64,000 bases of DNA, taken from the NCBI GenBank assembly GCA_964641125.1, contig CAZXMO010000002.1:1-64000 (forward strand), given 5' to 3'. The stretch's first letter is position 1. The number at the start of each line of letters is the position of its first letter. Position numbers and translations under genes: made by a program. The notes below the pieces were generated by a model. That model had not been told where the DNA came from, ran no database searches, and saw only the letters and a program-made list of their open reading frames with translations. The stretch is from JBKHAJ01 sp964641125 (GTDB lineage: Bacteria > Spirochaetota > Spirochaetia > SPDA01 > CAZSGZ01). Below are positions 24,705 through 33,006 of the stretch, piece after piece.

Positions 24705-25685
24705 ATGAATGTGTATATCCGGTCCATAGGCTCGTACGTTCCTCCGCGGCGTGTTTCCAACGACGAACTCGCGCAGACACTGGACACCTCGGACGAGTGG
24801 ATTCGATCACACACTGGTATACGTTATCGGCATATTGCGGACGATCATATAGCAACTTCCGATCTCGGTGTCGAAGCGGCACAACGGGTTCTCGATGCGT
24901 CGGGGATGAGCCCCGATGAGATCGATCTCATCATCGTGGGATCCGCCTCTCCCGATTATCCCGGATTTCCCTCCACCGCGTGTATCATCCAGGACCGGCT
25001 CGGCGCTATGAACGCGGGGGCCATGGACCTCCTTGCCGCCTGTACGAGCTTCATCTACGGCTTGGAGACGGCGAAGAACTTCATCGTCGCGGGCTCGGCC
25101 CGGAGGGTGCTGGTCATCGGGGCGGAGACCCTTTCCCGTATAGCCAATTGGAACGACCGGGACAGCGTCCTCTTCGGCGACGGAGCCGGGGCCGCCCTGG
25201 TCGTCCCGAACGAGGACAACGAGACGAGCAACATCATCGACTCCTTCCTCCGGGCCGAGGGGGCGGGGGCGAAACATCTGATCCGGAAAGCAGGCGGATC
25301 GCGGTCTACCTTTCACATAAATACCGCCGAGGAGGACCTCTATCTCAAGATGAACGGCCGGCAGGTCTACACCTTCGCGGTACGGGCTCTTTGCGATACG
25401 ATAAAAGTCCTCTGCGAGCGAAACGGGGTCGGCCACGACGATATCAAGTACGTAGTACCGCACCAGGCGAACACCCGGATCATCGAGGCCGCGGCCAAGC
25501 GCATGGCAATGCCCTACGAGAAGTTCTACGTCAACATCGAGGAGTACGCTAACACCTCCGCGGCGAGTATTCCCCTGGCCCTGACCGAAATGATCGAGAA
25601 AGATCTCCTCGAGCGGGGCGATCTGATCCTGACCATCGGTTTCGGCGGCGGACTCACCTACGGGGGAAATCTCATCCGCTGGTAG
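24705..25685 (+). CDS. fabH: 3-oxoacyl-ACP synthase III
   Basis: Starts fatty-acid synthesis by condensing acyl-CoA with malonyl-ACP. The 326 residues are the family length. The catalytic triad is present: Cys113 in DLLAACTSFIYGLE, His in VVPHQANTRIIEAAA (near 253) and Asn in YANTSAASIPLAL (near 283). The C-terminal GFGGGLTYGGNLIRW is typical. No other fab genes are adjacent, so it is transcribed on its own. It is convergent with pyrH, only 17 nt apart, with no terminator seen. Confidence 0.95.
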   Translation: MNVYIRSIGSYVPPRRVSNDELAQTLDTSDEWIRSHTGIRYRHIADDHIATSDLGVEAAQRVLDASGMSPDEIDLIIVGSASPDYPGFPSTACIIQDRLGAMNAGAMDLLAACTSFIYGLETAKNFIVAGSARRVLVIGAETLSRIANWNDRDSVLFGDGAGAALVVPNEDNETSNIIDSFLRAEGAGAKHLIRKAGGSRSTFHINTAEEDLYLKMNGRQVYTFAVRALCDTIKVLCERNGVGHDDIKYVVPHQANTRIIEAAAKRMAMPYEKFYVNIEEYANTSAASIPLALTEMIEKDLLERGDLILTIGFGGGLTYGGNLIRW

Positions 25686-25702
25686 GCGGACCGTCGAGAG
25701 GA

Positions 25703-26398
25703 TTAATCGGGGCCGATAACCGTTCCTTCGAATTCCTTATCCAAGAGTATCGCCTCGGTGTTTTCGAGATTTGCCCCCTCGGCGACTACCACGGTCAGTC
25801 CCATCTCCTGCGATTTCTTTGCCGCCACCGGATCGAAGGGGAGGTTGCTTCCCGGAGACCATTCGTCTCCCACGAGTCGGCGAAAATCGGCCCAGCTCAT
25901 CGAATCCAACGGTTCCGCACCGGGGTTCGTCTTCGGGTCGGCGGTGTAGACCTTCTTGATGTTGGAAAGGTTGATGACCCGCCTCCCTCCGAACCGCTCG
26001 GCTAAGAGGACCGCGTCATAATCGGTGGAGAATCCGGGCTTCCATCCCGCCGCCACCAGAACCCTGCCTGAGAAAGGGATGTCCGCATGGGGGTCGGTGA
26101 CTAAATCGTCCGGGCATCTATCGGCGAAGATTGCCTTCAAGAGGCGTCCGTTCAAACGGGTGGCGTAGATGCCGATCCAGTCCTGCTCTTCCGCGTCGGG
26201 GGTCTCGGTGAGGTCCCGATACCCCCGCTGATACCGCCTTGCCGGTGCGCCGCCGCCGACGACCAGGATGAGCTTTCTGTCCTTTCCGCCGTCTAAAAAA
26301 CGTCGGGCCGTGTCTCTGAAACGGCGGATGAAATCGGTGTCCACCGCGTCGGGGGCCACGATGGATCCCCCGAGGGATATTACTTGTACATCTTCCAT
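25703..26398 (-). CDS. pyrH: UMP kinase, archaeal/spirochaetal type
   Basis: Phosphorylates UMP to UDP. It is an amino-acid-kinase fold of 231 residues: QVISLGGSIVAP at the start, ILVVGGGAPARRYQRG near residue 52, GWKPGFSTDYDAVLLAERFG near 119, INLSNIKKVYTADPKTNPGA near 142, and the C-terminal PFDPVAAKKSQEMGL. The segment order and the short length match the UMP kinase branch shared by archaea and spirochaetes rather than the GTP-regulated bacterial form. The frame is open to 26512, but the protein begins MEDVQVISLGGS at 26398. The -10 box TATCTT ends 6 nt before that ATG, so the mRNA is probably leaderless. Confidence 0.9.
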   Translation of the reverse strand: MEDVQVISLGGSIVAPDAVDTDFIRRFRDTARRFLDGGKDRKLILVVGGGAPARRYQRGYRDLTETPDAEEQDWIGIYATRLNGRLLKAIFADRCPDDLVTDPHADIPFSGRVLVAAGWKPGFSTDYDAVLLAERFGGRRVINLSNIKKVYTADPKTNPGAEPLDSMSWADFRRLVGDEWSPGSNLPFDPVAAKKSQEMGLTVVVAEGANLENTEAILLDKEFEGTVIGPD

Positions 26399-26404
26399 GT
26401 TCCT

Positions 26405-26433
26405 AAGATACGAAGGAAAGCGGTTCTTTGCAA
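26405..26433 (-). promoter_or_regulatory. pyrH promoter, shares its -35 with the divergent gene
   Basis: Minus strand: TTGCAA (26433-26428), 17-nt spacer, TATCTT (26410-26405), then AGGAAC and the ATG. TTGCAA is its own reverse complement, so the same six base pairs are the -35 of the plus-strand promoter. Confidence 0.6.
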
Positions 26434-26455
26434 TCTGCCTCCTATTGGATATAAT
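26428..26455 (+). promoter_or_regulatory. Promoter of the UVR-motif gene
   Basis: TTGCAA (26428-26433), 16-nt spacer, consensus TATAAT (26450-26455), about 35 nt before the ATG. Confidence 0.7.
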
Positions 26456-26489
26456 GGTAGCCGCAGTAGAGTATCTGCAGAGGGACGCT

Positions 26490-27281
26490 ATGGAACGAGA
26501 CTTGACGGACATATTGAACGAATGGCCTTACGATCCCGAGGACAATATCCGTATCGTTGATCTCGCCGGGGGACGAAGGATAATGCAGGTCCGCCTCCCC
26601 CTCGGTATCGAGCAGTACGAGCTCGACGGAAGGCCCGACGAGGTACGCCCCTTCGGCATGGAGACCATGCTCGAAAAGATAAAATCGGACCTGAGCGATT
26701 ACATCCTCAAGCAGGGAAACGACGAGGGGTTCAGTATCTCCCAGGAGGATTTTCTCCTCCTGCAGAGCGAAGGAATTCTCTACTACTACAGGTATCTCCA
26801 TCTCTTTCAACTCGGGGATCATGAACGGACGGTAAGGGATACCGAGCACAATCTCGAAATCTGCGACCTCGTCGAAAAGTACACCGAGCAAGAGGCGGAA
26901 GCGTTGAGCATTCTCCAGTACAAACCCTATATCTATCGGATGAATGCGGTCAGCCGGGCTATGATTTCCATCAATCAGAACATGAAGAAGATCGCCTCGG
27001 AGACCCTTCAGAACGCTATCGAAACCATCGATAAGATGGAGGAAATCGACAGCCCGGCTTTCCGGTTCGAGAAGCTCAGGTCCATTCAGTATCTCAAGTC
27101 GACCTTGAGCCAGATCGACGAAAACAAAGACGATCCCATCGAAGAGCTCAAGGCGGAGCTCGAGGAGGCGGTAGACGCCGAGGAGTACGAGCTCGCCGCG
27201 GATATTCGGGACCGGATTCAAGAGCTGAGTAGGATCAGGGACGACCGGGCCGGTCCGCGCGGACCGGCCGGCTTGCAATGA
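26490..27281 (+). CDS. UVR-motif protein, function unknown
   Basis: 263 residues. The first 180 form a helical domain with no recognised family (QEDFLLLQSEGILYYYRYLH near residue 92). The C-terminus, about residues 213-252, has a UVR motif (EELKAELEEAVDAEEYELAA, then DIRDRIQEL), the short helical hairpin used by UvrB and UvrC to touch each other and also present in McsA and ClpC. The frame is open upstream, but the ATG at 26490 follows AGAGGGA at a good distance and a consensus promoter. It heads a plus-strand run of genes, with the next start 27 nt downstream. A docking or adaptor role is plausible but not shown. Confidence 0.75.
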   Translation: MERDLTDILNEWPYDPEDNIRIVDLAGGRRIMQVRLPLGIEQYELDGRPDEVRPFGMETMLEKIKSDLSDYILKQGNDEGFSISQEDFLLLQSEGILYYYRYLHLFQLGDHERTVRDTEHNLEICDLVEKYTEQEAEALSILQYKPYIYRMNAVSRAMISINQNMKKIASETLQNAIETIDKMEEIDSPAFRFEKLRSIQYLKSTLSQIDENKDDPIEELKAELEEAVDAEEYELAADIRDRIQELSRIRDDRAGPRGPAGLQ

Positions 27282-27308
27282 CACGGAGCAATACGTATAC
27301 TGCCCCCG

Positions 27309-29765
27309 ATGCGATGGCTGCGGCGTCTCTTCAGACGATTCAAGAAACCACACTATAATCCCAACGACATTGTCAAAGAGCGATGGGAGACCGATTTTTC
27401 AAGGCTTAAGACCCGAAAAAAGAGTAGACGGCTGATTCCCGCCGATGCTCTCGACTATTCCGCCTCTTTCGGTGAGGAGTGTTTCGAACTCCGTCTCAAG
27501 AAGAGGAACCTCTTCGCCTGGGCGGAGAGCGCCTACTACCGATACCGGGACTTCGTTTTGGAGGGAAACGTCTCCTTCGGTGATGAAAATGGATATTCCG
27601 CGGTCGGCTTTCTCTTCCGCTACGCTTCCGAGACAACCTATTACTACTTTCTCGTCTCCAATCGGGGGTACTTCCGGTTCGACGTGGTCTTCAACGGAAA
27701 TCCTCGAAAACTGATTCCCTGGACTCCGTGCCCCCGCATCACCGAAACGGGGGGCTCCATACGGATCATCGCCCGGGACACACGGTTCGTCTTCTGCCTC
27801 GACGATACCTGGGTTGCGGAGATCGAGGACGATACCGTCGATGCGGGATACGTCTGTTTCGCCGCGCAGAACTACGATGAAGCGGAAAAAGCCCGGTTCT
27901 TCTTAGACGAGCTGGTCATAGATTCCCTCCCTCTCCACGTAGAGGCCCAGTATTTCCGCTGGAAAGAACTCCTCCCCGTGGATCCTGACAGGAGGATCGA
28001 CCTTGCCCGATCTCTCTTCGGGACGGGACAGTTCTCCGCCGCCTTAGTGCAGTTGAAACGGGCGGCCGCCGAGAGAAAGCTGGATAGGGACGAGATAGTT
28101 CTCTTGACCGAATCCCTCATCGCCGCCGGTCTCTACGAGGAAGCTCTCGAGGCGGCGGAGGCGGGTCTCGAGGAGGATCCCGGGGATACCGCGTTTACGC
28201 GTATGAAGGCGGACCTCCTGTACACCCTCGGCCGACTCGAAGAGCTCAAGGATTTTCTCGAGGGTTCCGGGACGGCTTCCGCCGATTCGGTTCTCACCAA
28301 TCTTCTCGGAAACGTCTATTACGGGCTCGACCGGTTGGAAGACGCCGCTGAGGCGTATGAAAAGGCGGCGGACCTCGACCCGGAGACTCCGGTGTACCGG
28401 ATGAATGCGGGAAGGACCAGGGAACGACTCGGAGAGCCTGAGGCGAGCTTCCAAGATTACCTAGGGGCCGCCCGGCTCCTGTTTCGAAGCGGTAATTACG
28501 ACGACGTTTCCCTCCTGCTTCCAATTTTACGAGACCTCGACCCGGATGACAGCCGATATCGGGCCCTCGAGGGAAAGATGCTCTTTCAGGAGGAGAAATA
28601 CGACGAGGCGTCACGGATCTTCGAAGCACTGATCGCGGAGGGATACGACGAGAGCGGGGTCATCTATCTTCAGGCGTTGATGGAGACGCGGAAGGGAAAC
28701 GATCCCGAGGCGCGGCGGCTCCTCGAACGGGCCCTCCGGCTCGAGGAGGGGTACTATCTCTTTTGGTTCAAATACGCGGAGCTCCTCTTCCGGCTCGGGG
28801 AGGACCCGGAAGAGCCCTTGAGGCGGGCCTCCGAGCTTGCCCCGGAAGATCCCTGGTTAATGAACCTCGAGGGAATGATGTATCTCGCCCGGGGAGAAGA
28901 GGACCGGGCGGTTTCACGCTTCGAGAAGGCCCTCGAGATCGAGGAAGAAGCGGTTCCCATACTTCTCAACTATTCCGAGGCCCTCTTTCTCCGGGGAGAT
29001 ACCGTACGGGCCCTCGAGGTACTCCCGGATTCAAACAACCCGGCAATCCAGAACCACCGGGGAAATCTTTTGACCCGGCTCGGCCGTTACGAGGAGGCGG
29101 TGGAGTGTTACGAGCGGGGAAGAAAACAGGATCCCAAAAACGTCGATCTCCTTTTGAATTCGGCCGCGGCCTACACCGAGCTCGACCTGTTCTCCCGGGC
29201 CGATGAGATGCTCAGCACCGCTCTAGAGCAGGAACCCTCCGCCGAGGTGTATAATCTCATCGGCAACCTCGCATGGATGAAGGGGGAGCACCAAAGGGCC
29301 GAGTCGGCATACCGGGAGGGACTCGGGAAGGAGGACGCGGCTCGAGAGCTGGTCCTCAATCTCACAGAGCTCCTGATGACCCGGGGCAGACACGCGGAGG
29401 CGGAGGAGCTCCTCCTGGAGCATGCCACCGCGGCGGAAACCGAGAGGGGGAAGAGACTCCGGTCGACCCTTCGTGAAAAAACCCGGATCATGTTCGCGTG
29501 CAGCTCCTGCGGCAGGGAGTGGTGGGCGCCCCGGGACATACCCGATATGGGAAGCTTTACCTTAGTCGGGGAGCCGCCTCGGGAGAGCCCCGCCGGAGAA
29601 TGCCCCGAATGCGGGAGGGTTTACTGCATAGGCTGCGCCGTGGAGGGCCTCGAGGAAGGACGATTTCACTGCTTAGACTGCAAAACACCGCTTAAGCTCC
29701 GGAATGAATACCTCAAATATCTGGTAAATCGGTTCGCGGAAGACCGGGACGTCGGTATTTCTTGA
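27309..29765 (+). CDS. Large TPR protein with N-terminal jelly-roll-like domain and C-terminal zinc ribbon
   Basis: 818 residues, no signal peptide. Residues 1-15 are very basic (MRWLRRLFRRFKK). Residues about 60-215 are beta-rich and aromatic and read like a concanavalin/LamG-type jelly roll (YRDFVLEGNVSFGDENGYSA). Residues about 230-710 are tandem TPR units with A-x-x-x-Y-x-x-A pattern (LEDAAEAYEKAADLDPETPV, AVECYERGRKQDPKNVDLLL). Residues about 725-795 hold a Cys-rich zinc ribbon: CSSCGREWW, CPECGRVYCIGC, CLDCKTPL. The mix of a sugar-binding-like fold, a TPR solenoid and a zinc ribbon in one cytoplasmic protein is unusual. The start follows the UVR gene by 27 nt, and the LolA-like gene follows 13 nt on. 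Confidence 0.75.
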   Translation: MRWLRRLFRRFKKPHYNPNDIVKERWETDFSRLKTRKKSRRLIPADALDYSASFGEECFELRLKKRNLFAWAESAYYRYRDFVLEGNVSFGDENGYSAVGFLFRYASETTYYYFLVSNRGYFRFDVVFNGNPRKLIPWTPCPRITETGGSIRIIARDTRFVFCLDDTWVAEIEDDTVDAGYVCFAAQNYDEAEKARFFLDELVIDSLPLHVEAQYFRWKELLPVDPDRRIDLARSLFGTGQFSAALVQLKRAAAERKLDRDEIVLLTESLIAAGLYEEALEAAEAGLEEDPGDTAFTRMKADLLYTLGRLEELKDFLEGSGTASADSVLTNLLGNVYYGLDRLEDAAEAYEKAADLDPETPVYRMNAGRTRERLGEPEASFQDYLGAARLLFRSGNYDDVSLLLPILRDLDPDDSRYRALEGKMLFQEEKYDEASRIFEALIAEGYDESGVIYLQALMETRKGNDPEARRLLERALRLEEGYYLFWFKYAELLFRLGEDPEEPLRRASELAPEDPWLMNLEGMMYLARGEEDRAVSRFEKALEIEEEAVPILLNYSEALFLRGDTVRALEVLPDSNNPAIQNHRGNLLTRLGRYEEAVECYERGRKQDPKNVDLLLNSAAAYTELDLFSRADEMLSTALEQEPSAEVYNLIGNLAWMKGEHQRAESAYREGLGKEDAARELVLNLTELLMTRGRHAEAEELLLEHATAAETERGKRLRSTLREKTRIMFACSSCGREWWAPRDIPDMGSFTLVGEPPRESPAGECPECGRVYCIGCAVEGLEEGRFHCLDCKTPLKLRNEYLKYLVNRFAEDRDVGIS

Positions 29766-29778
29766 CAAAGGTGATACA

Positions 29779-30507
29779 ATGAGTAAGATGAAAGAAAAAT
29801 TGGGCGGAAGAACGGCTAAATTGATACGATATAGATTTTTACTCACAACGGTGATCGTTTTCTGCTGCCTCGCCGGGGCGGTTTCGGCACAGGAAATTAT
29901 GACGGCGAACGATTATTTCAATTCCATTTCCGAGCGGTACGGCCGGGTGGATGATTACGAGGCGCGATTGACCATTACCCGGGAGGAAGAGGCTGTGACG
30001 GGAACCGTCTACTATAAGAACCCGAACCTCCTGAGGATCAACTTCTCCGAACCGGAGGAACAGGTCCTCGCCTTAGACGGGGAGCTTCTCACGATCTACA
30101 TTCCCGCCCACAGCGTGATCATGCAGCAAAGCATCAAGAGGCACAGCAGCGCGACCCTGGCTTCCATGGCGAGCAGCCAGGGACTCAATCTCCTGAAAAG
30201 GAACTACTCCATAGCCTATCTCTCCGGTCCCGATCCGGTTCCCCTCGACGAGGAGAGCGAGGAGATGGTGATCAAGCTGAAGCTCGAGTGGAAATCCACC
30301 GACGAAGGTTTCAGACAGCTCGAGATATCGGTGGGTGAAAACGGACTCATCCGGAGGATAGTCGGAGTTACCGGAGGATACGAAAACATCCAATTCGATT
30401 TTACCAATATAATTATCAACCGTAACATTCCCGACGCCCGGTTTCAATACGAATCACCGGCCTCCGCGAATGTGTTCAACAATTTTCTGTTCGATCCCGA
30501 GGGCTGA
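29779..30507 (+). CDS. LolA-like outer-membrane lipoprotein carrier
   Basis: 242 residues with a signal peptide (basic N-terminus, FLLTTVIVFCCLAGAVSAQE, cleavage after about residue 38), so periplasmic. The mature part begins with a LolA pattern: MTANDYFNSISERYGRVDDY, then GTVYYKNPNLLRINFSEPEE near residue 75 and a beta-rich half-barrel. LolA ferries lipoproteins from the inner to the outer membrane. Spirochaetes have such carriers although LolB is usually absent. It is co-directional with the RodZ-like gene 5 nt downstream. Assignment is by fold pattern; a LolA-like protein for another lipid cargo is possible. Confidence 0.8.
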   Translation: MSKMKEKLGGRTAKLIRYRFLLTTVIVFCCLAGAVSAQEIMTANDYFNSISERYGRVDDYEARLTITREEEAVTGTVYYKNPNLLRINFSEPEEQVLALDGELLTIYIPAHSVIMQQSIKRHSSATLASMASSQGLNLLKRNYSIAYLSGPDPVPLDEESEEMVIKLKLEWKSTDEGFRQLEISVGENGLIRRIVGVTGGYENIQFDFTNIIINRNIPDARFQYESPASANVFNNFLFDPEG

Positions 30508-30512
30508 CGACT

Positions 30513-31694
30513 ATGGATGCAATTGGTGAAAAGCTTAAATCCGCTCGAGAGGAAATGGGGAAGAGCATCGAGGAGATCGCCCGGGAAACCAATATAGCGA
30601 AGCGGTTTATCGTTGCCCTCGAGCAGGAGGATTTCGACGTTTTCCCCGGAGAGCCCTACATTATCGGTTTTCTCCGTACCTATTCGGAAACACTAGGGCT
30701 CTCAGCCGACGAGATACTCTCACTCTACAAGAGCTTCAAGATCCAGGAGCAGCCCCTTCCCATGGATGAGCTCATTCAGAAACCCAACCGGAAGCCGTTG
30801 TGGTTTACCCTTATCGCGGTGGTCCTCCTCGCGGGAATAGGCGTGGGAATCTACTTCGCCGTCCCGGCAATGCGGGATAAAAACGGCCGGGAAACCGCTC
30901 AGGCGGAACCCGAGCCGGTAAGTGAGGCGGAGGAGGCAGGGGCCGTATATCAGATCAGAGACGAGATAGTGGAGCGAAAATTCGCGGAGGGTGATACTCT
31001 CCTCGTCGAGACGGGGGAAGAAATCCACCGCCTCGTCTTAGTCCGGGTCGACGATTCCCTCGCCCTCAATTCTCCTCAGGGGAGGATAGTCATGACCTCC
31101 GGGGAGGAGCGGCTGGTCGATCTCGACGGTGACGGCAAAGAAGACATCAAGCTCTTCCTTCGGGAGATCGAGGTTACCGGAACCGAGCGGGGGGCCATCT
31201 TAAGGCTTGACAAGTTTACTCAAATCGCCCAGGTCGCCGCCCGGGAACCCCTGGAGGAGGAACCGGTGGAAGAGGGAATCTTTGCCGAGGTCGAAGAGGC
31301 GAATCAGGAAACTGTGGAAGCGGCGGAGGAATCGGTGCCCGAGATCGGCAGCACGACGGTCGTAGCCCGGCAGGATCAGCCGAGGACTATTATCGAGAGT
31401 GATACCAAGGGACCCTTGACCATCGATATGATCTTTCGCGGCTACTGCCTGCTTCGCTATCTCGCCGACGGCAGGACCCGGGAGGAGCGGTACTTTCACA
31501 AGGGCGAAACCTTCAGACTCGAGGCCGAGTCGGAGGTCATGCTGTGGATTTCTAACGCCGGATCGTTCAAGGCGAAAGTCGGGGGCCGGGATGTAGACAT
31601 GGGGAGGCCCGGAGAGGTCGCCACCAAAATGGTACGATGGATTCAAAATGACGAAACCGGAACCTGGCAGCTCAGGATTGTACCCGTTTATTAA
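30513..31694 (+). CDS. RodZ-like cell-shape protein (HTH_25, membrane helix, DUF4115)
   Basis: 393 residues. An N-terminal HTH at about residues 5-70 (AIGEKLKSAREEMGKSIEEI, then the YIIGFLRTYSETLGL helix) binds MreB in RodZ. A single membrane helix LWFTLIAVVLLAGIGVGIYF is at about 90-110. A long acidic periplasmic spacer follows, and a C-terminal beta domain (DIMFRGYCLLRYLADGRTRE is split across its start) resembles DUF4115. This is the RodZ domain order, longer than the E. coli protein. The 3' end overlaps the rimO frame by 47 nt. Its role in helical cell shape would fit a spirochaete but is inferred. Confidence 0.85.
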   Translation: MDAIGEKLKSAREEMGKSIEEIARETNIAKRFIVALEQEDFDVFPGEPYIIGFLRTYSETLGLSADEILSLYKSFKIQEQPLPMDELIQKPNRKPLWFTLIAVVLLAGIGVGIYFAVPAMRDKNGRETAQAEPEPVSEAEEAGAVYQIRDEIVERKFAEGDTLLVETGEEIHRLVLVRVDDSLALNSPQGRIVMTSGEERLVDLDGDGKEDIKLFLREIEVTGTERGAILRLDKFTQIAQVAAREPLEEEPVEEGIFAEVEEANQETVEAAEESVPEIGSTTVVARQDQPRTIIESDTKGPLTIDMIFRGYCLLRYLADGRTREERYFHKGETFRLEAESEVMLWISNAGSFKAKVGGRDVDMGRPGEVATKMVRWIQNDETGTWQLRIVPVY

Positions 31695-33006
31695 ATCCTT
31701 CCACATAGAAAATTTAGGATGCGCGAAGAACCAAGTCGATGCCGAGGTGATGGAGGAGATGCTTCATCGGGAAGGCTGGAAGGGGGTGCCCCCCGACGAA
31801 GCTTCGGTAATCCTGGTCAATACCTGCTGCTTTATCGAGCCGGCCAAAGAAGAATCGATTCAAACCTTTCTCGATCTTAGGAAGCGGTTTCCCGGCCGTA
31901 AGATCATTATCACCGGATGCTGCGCGCAGCGGTACGGCGCTGCTCTCCTGGACATGCTTCCCGAGGCGGACGGAGTCTACGGGAACGCGGCTCCCGGAAG
32001 GATCGTCGACTTCTTGGCCAAGCATCTGAAAGACGAGCCGATGTGCTACCTTCCCGAGAGGGAGCTCTTTTTCCCCTTCCGCAGGAATACTATAAACTTC
32101 CCCGGAAGCGTTTATATCAAGATCTCCGAGGGGTGCTCTAACAATTGCACCTACTGTGCCATCCCCCTTATCCGGGGTACCCTGGTGAGTAGGGAAATCG
32201 ACGACATAGTAGAAGAGGTCGAGGCCTTTCGGGAGAAGGGGATCTATGAATTCAACTTCATCGGCCAGGACTTGGCCTCTTTCGGAATCGACAGAGGAGC
32301 GAGGGAGCTCGAAAAGCTGCTCAGGAAGCTTTCCGATCTTCCGGGAGAGTTTTGGATCAGGCTCCTGTATATGCATCCGGATCATTTTCCCCTAGACATT
32401 CTCTCTATCTGCAATGACGACGTACGAATTCTTTCCTATTTCGATATTCCCTTCCAGCACGCTTCGTCCAAGGTGCTCCGGAGGATGGGAAGACGGGGAG
32501 ATGCCGAGGGGTATCTCGATCTGATCGGCACAATCCGTGACTCGGTCAGCTCGGCGGTGATCCGGTCGACCTTCCTGACCGGTTTTCCCGGAGAGACGGG
32601 AGAGGACTTCCGCACCCTTCTCGACTTCCAACAGCGTGCCAAGCTCGATTGGGCCGGGGTATTCACCTACTCCCGGGAGGAGGGCACCCTCGCGTATCGT
32701 TACCGGGGAGCGCTCGGTACCAGGCTCGCACGGCGGACCATGATCAAGAGGAAGCTCATTCTGGAACAAAATCAAATGGAAATTACCATGTCCAGACTGG
32801 ACCGATTCGTCGGCAGACATTTCGATGTTCTGGTGGAAGAAAATATAACCGGAGAGGAACTGTCCCTCGGCCGTATGTACGCCCAGGCCCCCGAAGTAGA
32901 CGGGCTCGTGGTACTCCGCTCATCCCGAGTGGCCCCCGGCACGGTGGTTAAGGCGAAAATACGGAAGCGAAACGGTCTCGACCTGGAAGCCGAGGGTCCC
33001 CAATGA
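31648..33006 (+). CDS. rimO: Ribosomal protein S12 methylthiotransferase
   Basis: Radical-SAM enzyme that adds a methylthio group to Asp of ribosomal protein S12. The N-terminal UPF0004 domain has its three cluster cysteines (ENLGCAKNQVDAE, NTCCFIEPAKEES, TGCCAQRYG). The radical-SAM motif is CSNNCTYCAIP near residue 165. The C-terminal TRAM domain closes the protein (residues about 385-450). LGCAKNQVD marks RimO rather than MiaB. The ATG at 31648 lies 47 nt inside the rodZ-like gene with a weak ribosome site. A TTG at 31681, just before YPFIKSFHIENLGC, is an alternative. The stop overlaps the next ATG (ATGA). Confidence 0.93.
   Translation: MTKPEPGSSGLYPFIKSFHIENLGCAKNQVDAEVMEEMLHREGWKGVPPDEASVILVNTCCFIEPAKEESIQTFLDLRKRFPGRKIIITGCCAQRYGAALLDMLPEADGVYGNAAPGRIVDFLAKHLKDEPMCYLPERELFFPFRRNTINFPGSVYIKISEGCSNNCTYCAIPLIRGTLVSREIDDIVEEVEAFREKGIYEFNFIGQDLASFGIDRGARELEKLLRKLSDLPGEFWIRLLYMHPDHFPLDILSICNDDVRILSYFDIPFQHASSKVLRRMGRRGDAEGYLDLIGTIRDSVSSAVIRSTFLTGFPGETGEDFRTLLDFQQRAKLDWAGVFTYSREEGTLAYRYRGALGTRLARRTMIKRKLILEQNQMEITMSRLDRFVGRHFDVLVEENITGEELSLGRMYAQAPEVDGLVVLRSSRVAPGTVVKAKIRKRNGLDLEAEGPQ

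Noticed and set aside
26442..27353. Minus-strand frame opposite the UVR-motif gene
   Set aside because: Antisense shadow; the plus-strand gene has a consensus promoter, ribosome site and a UVR motif.
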